From an uncultured Ruminococcus sp. (GTDB taxonomy: Bacteria; Bacillota; Clostridia; Oscillospirales; Acutalibacteraceae): a DNA stretch of 64,000 nucleotides. The position numbers and the translations under genes are program-made. Shown here piece after piece: positions 63,447 to 64,000 of this stretch. Within the stretch, counting starts at the first letter, position 1. Every line of letters begins with the position of its first letter. A model generated the notes under the pieces. The model was not told where the DNA came from. It did no database searches and saw only the letters and a list, made by a program, of their open reading frames with translations. The stretch spans positions 21,919 through 85,918 of the forward strand of contig CADACB010000003.1 in the NCBI GenBank assembly GCA_902786345.1, in the 5' to 3' direction.

Positions 63447-63950
63447 ATGGGGTCGAATAAATATTGCGCGAAATGTGGTTTCGAATTGCCATCGTATAGA
63501 ATCAAGAAGTGCCCAGAATGTGGAGCAGATTTTGGCAAGAAAGAAAGAACTTCGAATATTCAGAAACATGAACCGCACAAATCTTCGGAGAAGAAAGGTA
63601 TCACGGTCGCTAGGTTTCAATTAGCATGTGCATTATTAGGAGCTTTGATTTCGTCTTTGTTTTTTATTATGACAAGCGAAATGAATGCTGTTGGTTTTCT
63701 GATATCGCTATTGATTGGGCTTATCCTAGGTTGGATTGTTGCACTTATCGTTATTCTGATTCTTGTATCTATTAAGAGCGTCAAAGGAAGCCTGAAAGAT
63801 GTTTTTGATTCCTTTAAAACATTGTTTAATGAAATTGGGATCAAAGCTGCGATTATTGTGATTGTATGTTCTTTGATTCTTGCTATTATTGCATTCTTCC
63901 ATCTTATGTCTGGTGGCTCAATAGTGGTCCCGATATATTTATATTATTGA
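63447..63950 (+). CDS. Zinc-ribbon membrane protein of the integrated element
   Basis: A 167-residue protein. A zinc ribbon (CAKCGFELPSYRIKKCPECG) at about 7-26 precedes a basic linker (27-50), then three hydrophobic helices at about 55-80, 85-110 and 130-155. No known family. Zinc ribbon plus membrane helices is a common small-protein layout with unknown role. It lies divergent from the recombinase and ends shortly before a terminator, so it is likely cargo of the mobile element. Confidence 0.8.
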   Translation: MGSNKYCAKCGFELPSYRIKKCPECGADFGKKERTSNIQKHEPHKSSEKKGITVARFQLACALLGALISSLFFIMTSEMNAVGFLISLLIGLILGWIVALIVILILVSIKSVKGSLKDVFDSFKTLFNEIGIKAAIIVIVCSLILAIIAFFHLMSGGSIVVPIYLYY

Positions 63951-63961
63951 CTATTCTGGAA

Positions 63962-63987
63962 AAGCCAGTCCCAAACGGGGCTGGCTT
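63962..63987 (+). terminator. Hairpin after the zinc-ribbon gene
   Basis: AAGCCAGTCCC (63962-63972) pairs with GGGGCTGGCTT (63977-63987), one G-U pair; no long T run. Confidence 0.6.
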
Positions 63988-64000
63988 GGGTGTGGATTAT

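Larger units (their letters stand above)
61538..64000. mobile_element. Mobile element at the ssrA 3' end, extends beyond the window
   Basis: Directly behind ssrA lies a large serine recombinase gene pointing towards ssrA, then a zinc-ribbon membrane protein gene. The recombinase region is GC-richer with different codon use from the surrounding genes, and its sequence resembles actinobacterial-type recombinases. An imperfect inverted repeat CTTACTCAAAC (61545-61555)/GTTTGGGTAAG (61581-61591) lies at the junction and could belong to an attachment site or a hairpin. The other end is outside the window. Confidence 0.65.

Noticed and set aside
1-64000. CRISPR arrays, prophage structural genes, rRNA operons
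   Set aside because: No regularly spaced repeats, capsid, tail or terminase motifs, or rRNA signatures were seen.

Overview
The window looks like the chromosome of an anaerobic, low-GC gut Clostridium relative, most likely Ruminococcus or a close Oscillospiraceae genus. This is inferred from the AT-rich composition, a Gram-positive cell-division cluster (divIVA, sepF, yggS), the SRP RNA-dnaX-ybaB-recR order typical of Firmicutes, pyruvate formate-lyase with its activase, and strong GGAGG ribosome binding sites. No rRNA operon, CRISPR array or prophage structural module is visible.

Layout. 1-11 kb (+): a DUF218 membrane protein, a large surface subtilase, DJ-1, 5-formyl-THF cyclo-ligase, MltG and a TPR-GGDEF protein. 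11.4-22.3 kb (-): RluD, LspA, IleS, DivIVA, SepF, YggS, a HlyD-like protein, MiaA, a uridine phosphorylase-like protein and a CorA-like transporter behind an attenuator-type leader. 22.8-31 kb (+): PflB-PflA, RadC and SbcD-SbcC. 31-38.4 kb: CoaX-MscS (-), a roughly 20-repeat MORN protein and a HAD phosphatase (+), a histidine phosphatase (-) and an XRE regulator (+) with palindromes in its leader.

38.5-43.5 kb is an accessory, decaying region. A ferredoxin-type protein and a Crp/Fnr-type regulator lie back to back with an IS110-family element between them. That transposase looks inactive. Next come a truncated, frameshifted Na/Pi symporter-PhoU gene, the tail of a serine recombinase, and tRNA-Pro(TGG).

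43.7-61.5 kb (mostly +) is again chromosomal: a PLP decarboxylase, a GlfT2-like glycosyltransferase, an FrhB/pyruvyltransferase fusion, two flavoproteins, a GHL10-like lipoprotein or secreted protein, DUF1294, a LUD protein, DeoD, an MBG-domain protein with no signal peptide, SRP RNA, DnaX, YbaB, RecR, SmpB and tmRNA (ssrA). The 3' end of ssrA borders a foreign element. Its large serine recombinase is interrupted by one in-frame TAG, and its reading frame runs on into ssrA antisense. A zinc-ribbon membrane protein follows, and the element continues past the right edge.

How the genes fit together: most form housekeeping groups (cell division and envelope, translation, DNA repair, anaerobic pyruvate metabolism, ribosome rescue). 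The best candidates for new biology are the corA leader, the split recombinase at ssrA, the IS110-split ferredoxin/Crp pair with its palindromic operator, the MORN protein, the hairpin leader of the MBG gene and a 92-bp inverted-repeat-bounded intergenic element. All functional calls come from reading motifs; no database search was run.
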